This document shows, one piece after another, positions 32,691 to 46,130 of a stretch of 49,260 nt of DNA (within the stretch, counting starts at the first letter, position 1; every line of letters begins with the position of its first letter). The DNA lies in contig JBBBWG010029388.1 of NCBI GenBank assembly GCA_037176905.1, forward strand, positions 4,135-53,394, given 5' to 3'. The notes under the pieces were generated by a model. That model saw nothing but the letters and a program-made list of their open reading frames with translations. It did not search any database and was not told the origin of the DNA. The position numbers were made by a program, and so were the translations under genes. Origin of the DNA: Azolla pinnata (Eukaryota; Streptophyta; Polypodiopsida; Salviniales; Salviniaceae).

Positions 32691-35600
32691 TCACTCGTCG
32701 TCGTCGTCATCCTGACGTTTTACATCCACTGAGAACTCATATTCTTGATCGCAACCAAGATATGCATCACACATGAAAAAGAGAGTGTAATTCTTCCTAC
32801 CAATCTCGGCTGGAGCAGTGAAATCAAGCTTGAATTTTGCTTTCCGCTGTAGAGAAACCCTCTTAATGGCAAGAAGTTGGTTGGTTTTAGGATCGCCGAC
32901 AACAAGCCACCATCCTTCTTGTTTTGGTTTCGGAAACCTTGGAGCATCAACCGGACCCAATTCTTGCCTACCATCTTGCTCCCTCTCCAGTGACACTTGA
33001 AGGGTCACATTATCACCAGCTGTAACGTCATCTTCATCTACGATCTCATACGTCACATCTATGTTAGGAAATCTATTACAAACTCTTGCAATGTCCAACA
33101 GATGTGCATCACTCATCTGCAAGAGTTCACGCCTCTCTTCGTCTTCCATTTCAACAAGCTCGAACACAGTCTCAATACTTTTCCCTGGATTTTCTTGGCA
33201 TTTTTTTGCAAGCTCTTTTGTGAAATGTGGAAGTTGCAGCAAAACGGAGTCATTCTCCCAAAGGCCTTGAGTCACCATCTGACTCATTTCCATTGCTGCA
33301 AGAGCAGGATTTAACCAGCCATTGCTAGAGATCACATCAACCATTGCTTGCAATAACCTGCTTGAATCAAGAAGTACTTGTTTCTGATCTAGTCCAAGCA
33401 CACTCCCCACTGGAATTCGGCTAAAATGTGCCTGTAACAACACGTTTGCTTTGACATGTGGATCAGTGAACTTGGGCTTGTCGATTCCAAATCGTTGATG
33501 ATTAATCATTTTTCTTATGGTTTCTTCTTCGCCAGGTCTCATAGGAAGAGCTGAATATTCAGAGGCTGATGCAAGTATCTCCAGAAGACCCTTCATCTTC
33601 GTTTTAGCGGTCAACGATGAGCTGAATAGCTCTATTGTTGTGTAACTTATGTAATAGTATGACGCAATCATTCCTAAATTTAATGGGGAAAGATCCATAT
33701 CATCTTCAACTGCAATACATTTGCTCGTTTCAAGATCAGAGATTGTCGTCTCCACTAGCTCAGAAAGATGATCAGAGAGATGCCTGTGACTTGTACCTTG
33801 AAGATTGTAGTAGTTAGGATTCTGTGTAAGACGGCGATACATGAATGTCCAGGTTAAGTAATCCACTGCATCTTGCTTGTTCTCAATAGTGCGGACAACA
33901 ATCTCAGCATTCAAATGGTCATGCAAGAAATGATCCAAGTGAGACTCTACAGGTAATGGATCAAGCAAGAACTTCTTGTAATATTCCTTCCGTGGTGCAT
34001 GGCAGAGGATAACACACTTCCCAAACTTGTCCACAAGAGGACGACTCGCACGCCCAATCATTTGCAATAGATCAGTGATAGGGTAGTCGGTGTGAGCATT
34101 TTCTCGTCCATCAAAATATTGGGTTCCCATCACAACCACAAGATGGGCCATAAGTGTCATGCCCCAACACATTGTACTGCTAGCCACACATACCTGGATT
34201 GCACCAGCCGTGAACAGCTGCACAACAATCTCTTGTTCTGCCTCACTCAGACCTTCATGTAAGAATCCCACACCTTGACGCAAGACATCTGCTAGGCCCT
34301 TTTCACGGATCTTTTCTAGGAACGGAGCAAGATACTCCTCTTTACAGTGCAGAAACTGGGACTTTTCACTTCCATCTGCACTCGCATATGTAACTAGATC
34401 CAATGCTGTCATCTTTGAGTGTTTCCGTGTGGGAACAAAGACAAGGGCTGGTTTGCCCTGACTTTGTTGTAATATAGCTGAGTAAGTCGGTTTGATCATT
34501 GCTTGCACACGGGCATCAAAATTGGTGATATCAATCCCCTGAATAGTGATGTCGAGCGGCACAGGCCGAACACCAGGAGGGAAGTTGAAGAGACCATGTG
34601 AGCTCGCACCTATCCACTCCCCCATATCTTTTGCATTTGCAAGTGAGGTAGAAAGTGCAACAATTCTTATGTTACTCTCACTCCTGCTTGATATGTACCG
34701 CATTCGTGAGACAATAACTTCTAGAACAGGGCCGACCTGACCTCCTAGCAGGTGAAACTCGTCAACAATGAATAGATTAACTTGCTGCACATGCTTCCGC
34801 TGTTTCCACCTACGTGAAAGCATATCCCATCTCTCAGGAGTACTGATAATGATCTGGGATTTCTCAAGAATTTTAAGATCTACTGTAGTCTCCCCTGTAA
34901 GCTCTGCAACACGACATCCCAGACCTCTACCAAACTTAGCTTCCCAATCATGGTATCGCTCCTTTGCAAGAGCTTCTACAGGTGCTATATAGACACATCT
35001 TGCTCCAGCCCTTTCCTCAGCTTTATCTAGCATTCTCATTACAGCAAACTCTGCACAAATCGTCTTTCCACTTCCTGTAGGTGCTGCAATTAACGCATTA
35101 TCATCTGTATTATATAGAACTGTAAAGACCTGTGTCTGAATTGGATTAAAATGTTTGAATTGTTGATATACTGATTCAAATCCAGGATTTCTCAATGCTG
35201 ACACAGGAAGTGGCTGCAAATCTAGCAATTCAGTTGATGGCGGATATTTCTCAGGCAGCCTAAGATGGCGGAATGAAACTGGCAACATGGTTTCTGATCC
35301 TAACCATTTATCGGATATGACACGAATGAAATACTGTGGTGGCATGGGCTCAAAGATGGGGACGGTAAAACTCAGATTATGCTCCTCCTCCACATATTGC
35401 ATCTTGAGGATGAAGTATTCGTGATGAAGAATGTGTTCCCCATCATTATCTTCAACTATGACCCAAAAGGGCTCTACATATCCATGCAACTTTTCATCCC
35501 ATTGAAAGTCAGGTGTGATTGTTAATTCCACTTTCAGGACAGACCTTGTGATTGGCAGCACACGAGCAGAAAGCTCTAATTTAGGGAACTGATGAATAAG

Positions 35601-38600
35601 CTTGTGTAGTAACTTTCCTTGCTTTGGAGCCCTGACTAATTCTCCAAGTTCTTGGGAAGACAAGTCATAATATCGATCCCATGACAAATCCTTTTTTTCA
35701 ATTTTTGTAAGTATATCATTTCCTATGGTTTTGAATTGCCGGAGGGGAGTCTGGCTTCTCCACATCCTTCTGCCTACCATTTTCGACAAGGTTAATGCTT
35801 TCTCAGCTAGCTGTGCCCAGCCTCTCTTCAAGACAATCTCAAACAATGCACGCATCAGTCGTCCAGCACTCTAGAAAATGGAAAAGAAAGGTTATTCTAT
35901 CCACACATGGACACAAATAACATACAGAAAAACTATACTACACATGTTAAAACGGAGATTTTTCATAGCATAAAGCAGAAGCATCATGTAGAATTTCAAA
36001 AGATGGGCGTCCTACCAGTATCCCTAACTAAAGCAAACATGCATCATCCCCAGCTATTGAGCTCTTGCAATAGGATGGACTAATAATACCATAAAGACAG
36101 AGAGACTTACTTGAGTTACAAAGATCATGTCTGATGTCAAGGAAAGGCCTTCCAACTTCAGTTGAGAAATGTATGCTTGAAGTAGAACATTAATCTTTGC
36201 ACTTGGATCCTCTAAACTCTCCTTGACTGGTATTGGCACTCTATCCAAAAGCTTCCCAAGTTCCATCTTTTCTTCATGCCTCACTGTAACATATTTAAAT
36301 TCTTCACTCAAGGAGAAGAGACGGCAAAGCTCAATATCCCCCATGGTTGGTTTCAAATGTTCATTATAGGTCGCCATGGTGCCATGTGTAATGTAGTAGA
36401 AACTTGCAATCCGCCCCAAATCAGTAACTTGAAAATAACCACTTTTCTTGTCATACTTAATAAGATTGTTCTTATCTAGAAGAGCAGCAGCAGAATGAAT
36501 TAGATCAGCACGCCTTTCCTCCAGAAATTGATCTCTCTCCAGGGCATCCACACCAATACCATAGAGAATAGGATTGCGAAGCATCCTAATGTATAAATAA
36601 GTATAGCCAAGCCATGTGCATGCTTCCTTTGCATTCTGAACTGTGCCTAGAACAATCTCAGCGTTGAGGTTATCAGCCAAGCGAGATATGAATTGACTCT
36701 CGATTGGTAATTGCTGGTTCATGAGTGAAAGATAGTACTGCAACTCACTATGCCCGGTAATAATAATACCCTCACCGTATGTATCAAACTGAGGCCTTCC
36801 TGCTCGCCCAAGCATTTGCATAATATCCAAAGGACTTAACTCGGTCCACACACCTTTTTCTGGATTATAAACTTGAGTGCCCTTTATGATCACTGTATGA
36901 GCAGGAAGATTAACGCCCCATGCAAGAGTTGCTGTGGAAACTAAAACTTGGATATGCCCATCAGCAAAAAGATCTTCAACTAAAGTTCTATCCCGCCGCA
37001 TCATTCCTGCATGATGAATTGCAAAACCATACAGTAGCAGATCACGTAAATCCAAGTTTTTAACTGACTCTGTTTCTGTTTGCAGAATCTCCCGACTTGC
37101 ACTGTCTTCTTTCAGAAACCTTCCTAGCATGTCACTTGCCAGAGCCTTGTCTCTGATGTATCGTGCTGTCTTTGCAGTTTCTTTTCTAGAGTGCACAAAA
37201 ACCAAGACCTGATGTTTTCCAGCTGATTGCAACACTTTATCAAAGCATATCTCATTCATCAGTTCAAATCTTGTAAATGCCTTCTTTGCAGTGATGCCAA
37301 TGTATTGCTGAGCCAGAGGGCATGGGCGATAACTGTTATCGAAGAAGAATAAGCCTTTCGACTTATCCACTCTTAGAAATAGAGCTACATCTTCGTAGTT
37401 CGGAAGAGTTGCGGAGAGTCCAACCAGACGAATCATCTCGTGGGTGGTTTCAATCTGCCTCACAGTTCTAGCCACTATACTCTCAAGCACAGGTCCTCGA
37501 TTATCATGGAGAAGATGGATTTCATCAATGATCAAGAGCTTTACCAATTGTGTATATGTTCGATCTCCAGACTTTCTTGTTATAATATCCCATTTTTCTG
37601 GAGTGGTGACTATTATTTGGGTTTCTTCTATCTGCTGCTTTGACAGAGTCTGATCGCCTGTTAGTTCCTTGACTGAGATCCCATAAGATTCCAAACGTTT
37701 GGATAAATTTCCAACCACTTCTGCCACCAGAGCTTTCATTGGTGCCACATAAACTACCTTGAATTTCTTTAAGTCAATTGTGCCATCTTCTAATCTGTTT
37801 ACTCCAATCTCATGGAGAATTGTGAGCATTGCAACATTAGTCTTTCCAGCACCAGTGGGAGCACAAAGAAGCAAATTCTCAGGCGTAAAAAGAGCTGTTT
37901 CATAAACCTTGCTTTGAATACGATTTAAGGCCCTCATTTCAGGAAATGCAGGTTGTGCCCAATCAGGCATATCTGTAATTTTCACCATCTCTTCACCTTC
38001 GGCAATTGGTTTTGGCTTTAGATGAGGCACGTGAATTTCCTCATAGCCTTTCTGAGTCTTTCTATAGGATTCAGGAGGCAATTCACACTTCTTATTTGAC
38101 ATCAGTAGCCCTCCTTGGTGGAAAGTTAGTTCTTCCAAATCAAGCATTTGATGCTGACCTTTAGACCATCCAGCAGGCATTGAACCATCCCTCTCATGCT
38201 GAGAGCCTCTAACTATCTCCCCTCCATCATCTCTCAATTTCCTTGCTTCTTCTCTAATGCTTCGCTCGAGATTTTTCTGTCTTTCTTTTGCAGTTGCCCT
38301 TGTGGCATGTAGTTGTTCCAAAATCATGGAGAGGGCTGGCCCTCCTTGGCTCATCTCCTCCTCTATCTTCTTCCTTTCGTTATCATCCTCAGCCCTCACA
38401 AGCCGTGTGCACCATACAATTTTAAACCGATTCCTTATAAGTATCTTAATTAGATCAAACTTGTTGTAATCAAGGAGCATCACAAGGCGGTTCTCAACTT
38501 CTCTATCATCTCCTTCAGCTAGCATTTTCAACACATCTTCTGCTAGCTTTTGGCATTGTTGCGGATCAATGGTTCCATAAGCTTGACTTATTTTTCTTTG

Positions 38601-39446
38601 AAGCCAATAAGCATCTATATCCTGAGGGTTCAAACCTTCATCCGCTTCTTCGATATCATCATCATCCAAACCACCCATTTGCATACCCTCTGCTTCGGTA
38701 TCAGGGACATCTTCATCTTCATCGCTCTCTTGAACTTCATCTAAGTCACTTTCTTCGTCTTCTTCTTCTTCTTCAAACTCAACTGCAACACCGATATCAT
38801 CATCTAAAGCTTCACCCGCACTGCCCCCTCCTCCGGTATCAGATCCATCATTATAATCCTTGATAAGCTTCCCTATCTGTACAAGCTGAGCATATCTATC
38901 TGAAGGCATTGAATTGAGCAACTTATCGATTTCTTTCTTTTTGTCCGGATCCTTAATCTTATCGTTCTTAAGAACCGCAAGAACTTCATCTGCAGCGCCT
39001 CTAAGTATATCTTGGGGTTGATCTCCAAACTGGTGCTGGATAAGGCTAAGTAAAGCCTCGTATGCAGCACGAGTCTCTTTAGTCTTAGGCCTATACATAC
39101 CATCTTCGACGACGTTGAGAACACTTGCATCCTGAGATACTCTCTGTTTCTTGCTCGCCTTCTTGGCGGGCACGAGGTCTGCCGAAGCGGCAGCATCTTT
39201 CTCCCGGGTCTCTCTGTTCCTCTTCGACTTCTTAAGCTTCTCTTCGAGCTCGGGCGGGCGTCCATGGTAGACCCTGTCGCCGAAGCGCCTGGGGTCGATT
39301 TTCCCCCACAGCGTTTCAGGCTCTCCCGTGGGTTCATGGGTGTCGCGCGGGCGAGTGTCGGTGGTGAGGACGAGGCTAGAATTGGCTCGATACTCGTACT
39401 GCTTGAAGCGGGCGTGAGCTTCTGCGCCTCCTCCGAGGTGAGCCAT
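32691..39446 (-). CDS. BRR2: U5 snRNP 200-kDa helicase BRR2
   Basis: Two exons, 36111-39446 and 32691-35870, joined [13 protein letters not shown] in phase 0, giving about 2171 aa. The start at 39446 ([20 protein letters not shown]) is the conserved plant BRR2 start; an in-frame ATG at 39596 would add 50 unrelated residues. The order is a charged N-terminal region with an acidic run at about 225-245. The active Ski2-like cassette has Walker [10 protein letters not shown] near 529, DEIH near 640, SATLPNYED and [12 protein letters not shown], followed by Sec63 domain. The second cassette is degenerate, as in all BRR2 (APTGSGKT near 1374, DEFH near 1480, [18 protein letters not shown]), with a second Sec63 domain and acidic tail. 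BRR2 unwinds U4/U6 to activate the spliceosome. Only one coding intron is present, unlike the intron-rich neighbours. Confidence 0.97.
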
Positions 39447-40844
39447 GGCGGAGGGGTCTTTCCGCTGCTGCGCGGAGCAGAGGGAGAGGAAGAGGAGAAT
39501 ACCTGATGCGGTCGGAGCTCGCGCCGAGGTTCTGTCTCCTTCGCAGAGCTTCTGTCTCCCTCGCAGAGAGAGAGAACTGCAGGAATGAAGAAGCAAAAGC
39601 CCTTGCTCTGCGTGTCGTGTATGTATTTATATACAAATACGTACATGCATGCATACATACGTATGTGAAGGCGTATATTTATACGTACATAGCACATAAT
39701 ATAACCGACATAGATCAGCTAGAACTTTGCTGGATATGGAACTTGGACTCTTGCAATACTGATTGAATTGGGCTTGACTTAGAATACATTGACTTCTGCC
39801 CACATACGGTCTTGAAATCGGGCTTACGACGAGAACTGCGCTCAACGATTCGAGCTGTGCATCTGACGAGTTTCTTCTGTTTGCTCGACGCTGGATCTTG
39901 GCGCGTTTTTTTCAAACCCGACGGTTTCGAGTGCTTGCAACAACCTGGGTCGCATGCTGTATACACCTCAAATTCGCATAGGATCCAAGCAGGAGATTTG
40001 AGTCGGATTGTCGTCGAGCTAGAAGTACAAGACTGGGAGGAGCAATAATGGGTATCAAGTTGTGTCCAACTAAACGCATCATCATCATATTAGCTTGATC
40101 AAGCTTCCAATTAAGAGTCCATGCGATTTTACCACATTAAGTAGTGTTTTGTTTTTTGCTTTTTTTTTACATCTGAAAAATCACCTCTCTTTTTAACAAT
40201 CTATGTTGTTCAAACATCTCTACTAGATTTTGCATCCAAATCCGCCATCTAACTGGCATTTGATAGCCTAATTGATGGCACTCTCTCATGGTAATAGAAT
40301 TGACTGATGAAGCATACGCTCGATGGTAGAGCATGTAGTTACATTTGCTTTGCTCAACCCATGCCAAAAGAAACTTAGAAACTGTATCACCAGTACAATT
40401 GATTGCGAATGCTACGGCAAGAATGTAAGCATTTATACAACATAAACCATTTTACTCCGAAATAGTACAAGAATACACTTGACATGGACAAACCTTGCGA
40501 ACTAACTGAAACCTTTATCAGACGAATTACATTCATTTCTCGACAGTCCATGCCTCCACATGACATGTATATGGACGAAACTCCTGTTTCCGTAACTCTA
40601 ATACTATCGAGGTAAAGGCCAAACAAATTGGCTACTTGTGTTTTATCCCGATATCCTGCTCGAGGAGAACAAACTCATATAAGAAAAAGTTGGCTATTTG
40701 GCGTTTTGTTCCGATATGTTGCCTGAGCAGAACAAACTCGTATTCTTATCAACTTGAAGAGTTCCTCCCACGCATGTACAACCACCAATGTTGTCATTCT
40801 ACCATCCAATGTGAACAACCTAACTTGGCTTCTATCCAGATCCC
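39447..40844. other. BRR2 leader and promoter, MPP alpha 3' flank
   Basis: The 39447-39600 part is the likely BRR2 5' UTR, with a short direct repeat (GAGCTTCTGTCTCC, about 39530-39560). The 39640-39700 part is rich in ACGTA, ATGCAT and CATACATA, including an RY-like CATGCATG. No gene is supported in the rest; several short open frames lack any family signature. Confidence 0.7.
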
Positions 40845-43800
40845 TTAAAGCTTAAATTCACGAGCTACTTCTTCATAACGAGGAACGTGGGTAACTGCAC
40901 ACATGTAGTAGCATTAGTAGCATTAGTAAGCCATTTGTCACGAGAAACCTTAAGAGCAAAAAATTCATCATGCCCAAAAATGTCGATTGTCGCTCAATGT
41001 TCCTTCCCAAATTCATGCTCTCCTTGGATTCTTTTTGTAAGCTACAAGTACACTCATTATTCCGTGGATTGCATTCCTTAACTATAATTTTGCATTTTTG
41101 GAACATCCCACCATTCTTCCATGTCCTAGCCAGTATAATAAATGGTTGATCTGAGTGGAATACATAAGTTAACTCGTGCAGAATGCATAAAAGACAACAA
41201 TTTAACTCTCTATTTGCATACTACTTCACAAGAAACTTCAAATATGTAGCTTCATCGCTTGTGATGCGAGGCCTCCTATCCAGGTGCTACTAATTCCCGA
41301 CCTTAAATATCTAACTAGATCAAAAAGACTCAATAATGTCTGGCCCAAATTCTCTCTATTCGCATACCACTTCACAATAAAATTCAAATATTGTAGATTC
41401 ATCGCTTGTGATTTGAGGCCTCATATCCTGGTGCTACTATTTCCCAACCTTAAATCTCTAACTACATTAAAAAGACTCTACCTTAGGTACAGAAATGATG
41501 AAAGCTATGCTACAAGAAAAACTGAAAGAACAAAACCACATTTTTACTAGTGAAGTTGCATACCATCACCCCAAGAAGCAAAGGTAAGTGGAGTCGATAA
41601 CAGCTTCACTGCAATCTTGTGTATATCATCTGTGGTTATGCTGCTGACCTGATCAATGAAGCTTTGGACTGGCTTCCTGAACAAAGAAGATCAAATGCAG
41701 ATCTTAGAGAAAGCCGTACTTAAAAAAATGTGAGAATTCATTTCTTCCCACCTATGCCCGTAGGTCAAGATTTGCCTTCCAATGTCTTCAGTTACAACAA
41801 CCTGCAGCCATTCAGTTACATTCAGCTACACAATCTTTGAAGCCTGAAATCACAGGGACATCAAATATCTGGCTCACCCGAGACTCTAAGTTCATCAGAA
41901 TTGATGATATTGTTGAGCTTTTGGCTCTATGCAGTTCGTTTTCGTTTACTGTAGAAATAGCACTAGGGTTATGGATGCTGACTGTAAGCTACCATGACCG
42001 AATGGGGAGATTGTACTAGATTATCTACGATAATTATCTTCTGTACAGACCAAAATTGACAAACCTGAACCAGCTTTGGTAATCTCTTTTAGCTGATCAC
42101 ATATAATACTAACCAGCTTCTCGCAAAAATCAACATCCTACAATTTCAGTAGAAACAAATAGTAATAAAGGAACTGTAAAGGATCTTGCAAAGTATGTCT
42201 CACGGAGCTGGTGAAGCCCAGAAATTCTTCGTACCGAAGTCCCCTGTATGCCAAACAATCCCGTGTCATTATATATACTACTGAAGGCTACAATAGACTG
42301 CACTTCTGCATGTCTGTTTAGAACGTTTGTATCTGGACATGGAAAAACAAATCTAAATGAGTAAACTAACCCTATAATAATTTAGTATGGAAAACTACAG
42401 TACATAAGAACTTACATAAACGTGAGAACATTCCTTTCCCAGGACCTCCAACTGAAAATGAGCCACCACCACCAAGCAAACTCTACAGACATGCAAAAGC
42501 CAGGCAGTCTTTTCTCACCATTTGGAGTCATGATGCCCAGTTACATCATCAATAAGACTTTAAAACATTAACTTTGATGATGCTGCTTAAAGAGAAAAAA
42601 ATCTTGAGGAAGAGTATGGAAAACAATAGTTTCACGGCTATTTTTATTGTTGCAAAGACATTCTTTTTGCCATCAGAGCATGTGTTTCTGCTTGAATATG
42701 AACATGCGTATGGAGAGAACTTGAAAGAGAAAGAGAGGGGGAGAAAACCATTGTGAGAAAAACAGATAAATCACATTAACAAGCAACTAAAGTGGGCCAA
42801 GAAGAAATATAAATGTACAAGAACTGCATAAAGAATGTATCATAGCTTAAACACCAGTGTAAATATAACTTGAAAGAGAGCTGAATGAATGTAACCTGAA
42901 GAACTGTTACAGCAATAGCATCTTTCTCTTCACGCCAACCACCTTGAGCTTCAAACGCAACAGCAACATTCACTGTCTGCTCTTGGTAACAAAATGAAAA
43001 AAACAAACAATTACCCTCCATTTTGACATGCATACTGAAATACATTAGACGTTAATGAGAAGGCAGTAAAATTTACCGCTGTATCTGCCATAGCTCGAAA
43101 ATCTCCACCTGTGTAAGCTGAAGTAGGAGCCTTATAAGGTTCTTCGCTGTGATGTGACACACTTGGAATGTCTGATAGAAGAGGTTCAGCTACAGAAAGT
43201 AACTCCTTATGATCCACTCCAGATGCTGCCAAGACAATCCGAGAGGCCGTGTAGTTTTCCTGTAAAATCCAAATACAAGATATTCGAATAACAGTTCAAA
43301 ATAAGATAAAATCATATATCAGGTCAATATTCTTCCAGAATTATTCTCATATAATACTGTGAAAAGGATATTGAAAGACGATCAGAAAATCCATATACAT
43401 GCGACCAAATGAAAAGATATATTGAAAATTTAATAGTGGAACAAAAAAAGCAACATAAGCTGATCAATAACTTCTAACAAATCTACCATGAATGTTAATC
43501 CGTTTTCCTATAAGCTTGCTATTTCATCTTGAGACTTTATCATGACGTTCAATAAAAGTTCCTATCACATTGCTCCTATCAAAAGCTCCTATACACATTG
43601 CTACACATAATCCATGTACATAAAAAATTTCCATACTCGGCAGATGCTGACAAATGATGATTTTTGAGAACTTTAAGCACAATCGCCTCAACAAACAAGT
43701 CCAACAAATTGTCAGATATCAGTGACAACTATGATTAAAGACATAGACACACACACACACACCTGGATAAACGTTTAACATTTTAATTAACGAAACGTGC

Positions 43801-45561
43801 ACCTGTACAAACTGCGCTAGCGAATCAGCAGTTATCAGTGACAACGATGATTCTGGCGTGACAAGAGGCTTAGCCAATCCACCTTGGAATCCAACAGTAT
43901 GCAGTGCCTCGAGCAGCAAGCTTTGAGGATTATTCATTAGTTCAGCCAACTGTCCCTTCACTTTAGCCAGCTGCACTCCATTTGCAACGCAGAATTCTGG
44001 TCAGTCACGCATTCTGTACTTTACTTTAGCATGATATTTAAACTCTTCACCTGTTCTTTCACCTCCCATTCATAAAACACCGGATTTCGGACGCTATCAA
44101 TAAGTAACTCCACTATCTCAGGCATGTGTGTTTTAATAGCATCCCCTGTGTATGCCATCTGCTCACGGGAGGCTGATGCAGTGATGTTACCGCCAATAGC
44201 TTCCACTTCTCGTACAAGTCGGAAATGCGACCTGTTTAAGGTACTTTTAAATGCCATACGTTCTAACAAATGTGCAGAACCTGTTGTCTTGGCGGTCTCA
44301 TTGATAGAACCGGCACTGACATATAAGCCAATGGTTATTGTTGGACCCTGTAACACATGAGACAATCCAGCGTGATAATCCAGAACCAAATATCAGGCAT
44401 GCACCTGTAAAAAAACACTCAAAATGAGATCACATATCACGCATAGTCTATCAATAGTCAATTCACTACGCTCAGCCCAAAATTGAGCAGAACATATAAT
44501 CTGACATGGGGCATTGACAGATAGCAGCCCAAGATAAAAGAAGCAATCATTCCTGAAATCTAACGACCTAACTGTCAGTTATCAACCGAAGATAAAATAA
44601 CCACTATCCACAATCAAGCATGAAGTTAATCATAGATCGAACAAGTATCATGCATAACCTGAGTAAGTGAATCAGGATCAGATAACATGCACATCAAAGC
44701 CAATCAGCAGCTACACATCCTCCAACTAGAGCAATCTTCATTGAGAATCTCAATTGATTTGATTGAAGATTAGAAAAAAGGATTTGCAACATCGCATGAT
44801 TAAATCCATCAACGAGTCATGCATGACAAAAGATAATTAGATTAAAAGTTGCGAATCTTGTAAAACAAGCCATGCATGCTTGACATGAATCAGCGGGCAG
44901 TAATATATTGATTTGGATCAAACCCCATGATGGTCGATTCTCCATAATATGACTGAGGGATGAACATAGTTCTATCCAACTGATTAGAAATGCACTCAAC
45001 TGAATACTGGGATGGGCATGATGCAGCTAAATGGCCTCGATCAACTGTAAATGTACTTAAATGAAAAATGGATACAGTTATACAAGGATTAAAAATGGTC
45101 AATGGATGCACTTACAGGGATGTTTTCTGACGCAATTTTCAGGCCATTGTGAAGGGTCGTAACTTCTGTTGGCGAAGCTGCCAAGTGATCCGGCAAAGGA
45201 GGAGGTAGCTTTATACCTGGGAGAGCTTCATACAAAGGAGGAACCTTCGTTCCCGGAGCTTCTCCAATGAGCCATGCCAAAAAGCCTCCTTTACCAGACG
45301 CAACAGATGTCGATGGAACAGCGAGAGGAGGTCGGCTTGAAGAAACGCCTCTCACATTTCCATGGACGCTTCCATTTCTCTGTGTTTTGGCAAGAAAGAC
45401 AAAATTTCAGAAACAGAGAAGAACAATCGAACCTTGCAGGATTTGACGTGAATGGAAACTGGACTGAGTCACTGGAATGTTGGATTTGGGGTGAGCTTCC
45501 GTTTACTGAGGCAAACAGGTACCTGCGAGCGAGAGAAACATCTCGCGGAAGCTCGGAGCAT
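40845..45561 (-). CDS. Mitochondrial processing peptidase alpha subunit
   Basis: Thirteen exons: 45523-45561, 45116-45379, 44051-44347, 43803-43970, 43077-43259, 42896-42976, 42416-42482, 42235-42332, 42065-42137, 41878-41948, 41752-41801, 41564-41676, 40845-40894. Phases close and give about 517 aa. Exon 1 encodes an Arg/Ser-rich presequence (MLRASARCFSRSQ). The mature part has HLLERMAFKSTLNRSHFRLVREVEAIGG, the glycine-rich loop [30 protein letters not shown] and EDIGRQILTYG, and ends YEEVAREFKL. It lacks the zinc-binding HxxEH of the beta subunit, as expected for alpha. With MPP beta it cleaves presequences of imported proteins; in plants both are core proteins of cytochrome bc1 complex. 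The start rests on the short first exon, which splices exactly in frame. Confidence 0.95.
41206..41482. repeat. Tandem duplication (about 146 bp) in the last MPP alpha intron
   Basis: Copy 1 is 41206-41351 and copy 2 is 41352-41482. Shared blocks are TTCATCGCTTGTGAT, GAGGCCTC, GGTGCTACTA and AAAAAGACTC. The copies are about 80 percent alike by eye. Confidence 0.9.
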
Positions 45562-45719
45562 GGCGATGGCGATGTACAGAGGATCCAAAACAAGAATTTG
45601 CGGGCGACGATCGGGAAAATCAGAGAGACAGACAGACAGACAGACAAATATAGTGAGACCAGACAACTTCATGCAAATGTGGCTGCTTTTGTGGGCGGAC
45701 AAATTTCGGGCTCTGTTAC

Positions 45720-46130
45720 TAGGACTTACTAGGCCAAATTCCACTTCAATTTCTCGGCCAATTCTCTGGTGGTGCATTTTCTCGGCCAATTCCTGCTTCA
45801 ATGTCTGGGCCAAATTCCTAGTGCAATTTCTAGGCCAATTTCTACTTCAATTTCTGAATTCCGATTCGAATCCTTTGGGGGGGACTCTGCAACTGGGCTA
45901 GCCGAATCTTGCTTTGAGTTTCTAGGTCAATTTTGAATCGGATTGCCAAAATTCTAGTTCAATCTTTGGGCCCAATTTCTAGTGCAATAGTTCGATTTCA
46001 GAATTCCGATTCGAATCATGCACAAGCTTTGGAATCAGGCTAGCCGAATTCTAGTTCAGTTTCTGGGGCGAATCCTGAGCTTAGAAATCAGGCTAGCCAG
46101 ATTTCTTGTTCAAATCCTGGGCCAAGCTCT
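45720..46130. repeat. Degenerate repeat field with CAATTTCT(G/A)GGCCAATT core
   Basis: A unit of roughly 25-35 bp, such as AATTTCTAGGCCAATTTCTA, recurs ten or more times with variants. GAATTCCGATTCGAATC occurs twice (about 45857 and 46001) and CAGGCTAGCC-like blocks several times. It lies directly upstream of the MPP alpha leader. Confidence 0.8.

Noticed and set aside
32691..39596. Two long minus-strand frames as two separate helicase genes
   Set aside because: They are the N- and C-terminal cassettes of one BRR2. A 240-base intron (35871-36110) joins them in phase through [13 protein letters not shown].
45857..46020. tRNA suggested by GATTCGAATC motifs
   Set aside because: The motif resembles a T-loop but no cloverleaf or anticodon arm surrounds either copy; it belongs to the degenerate repeat field.
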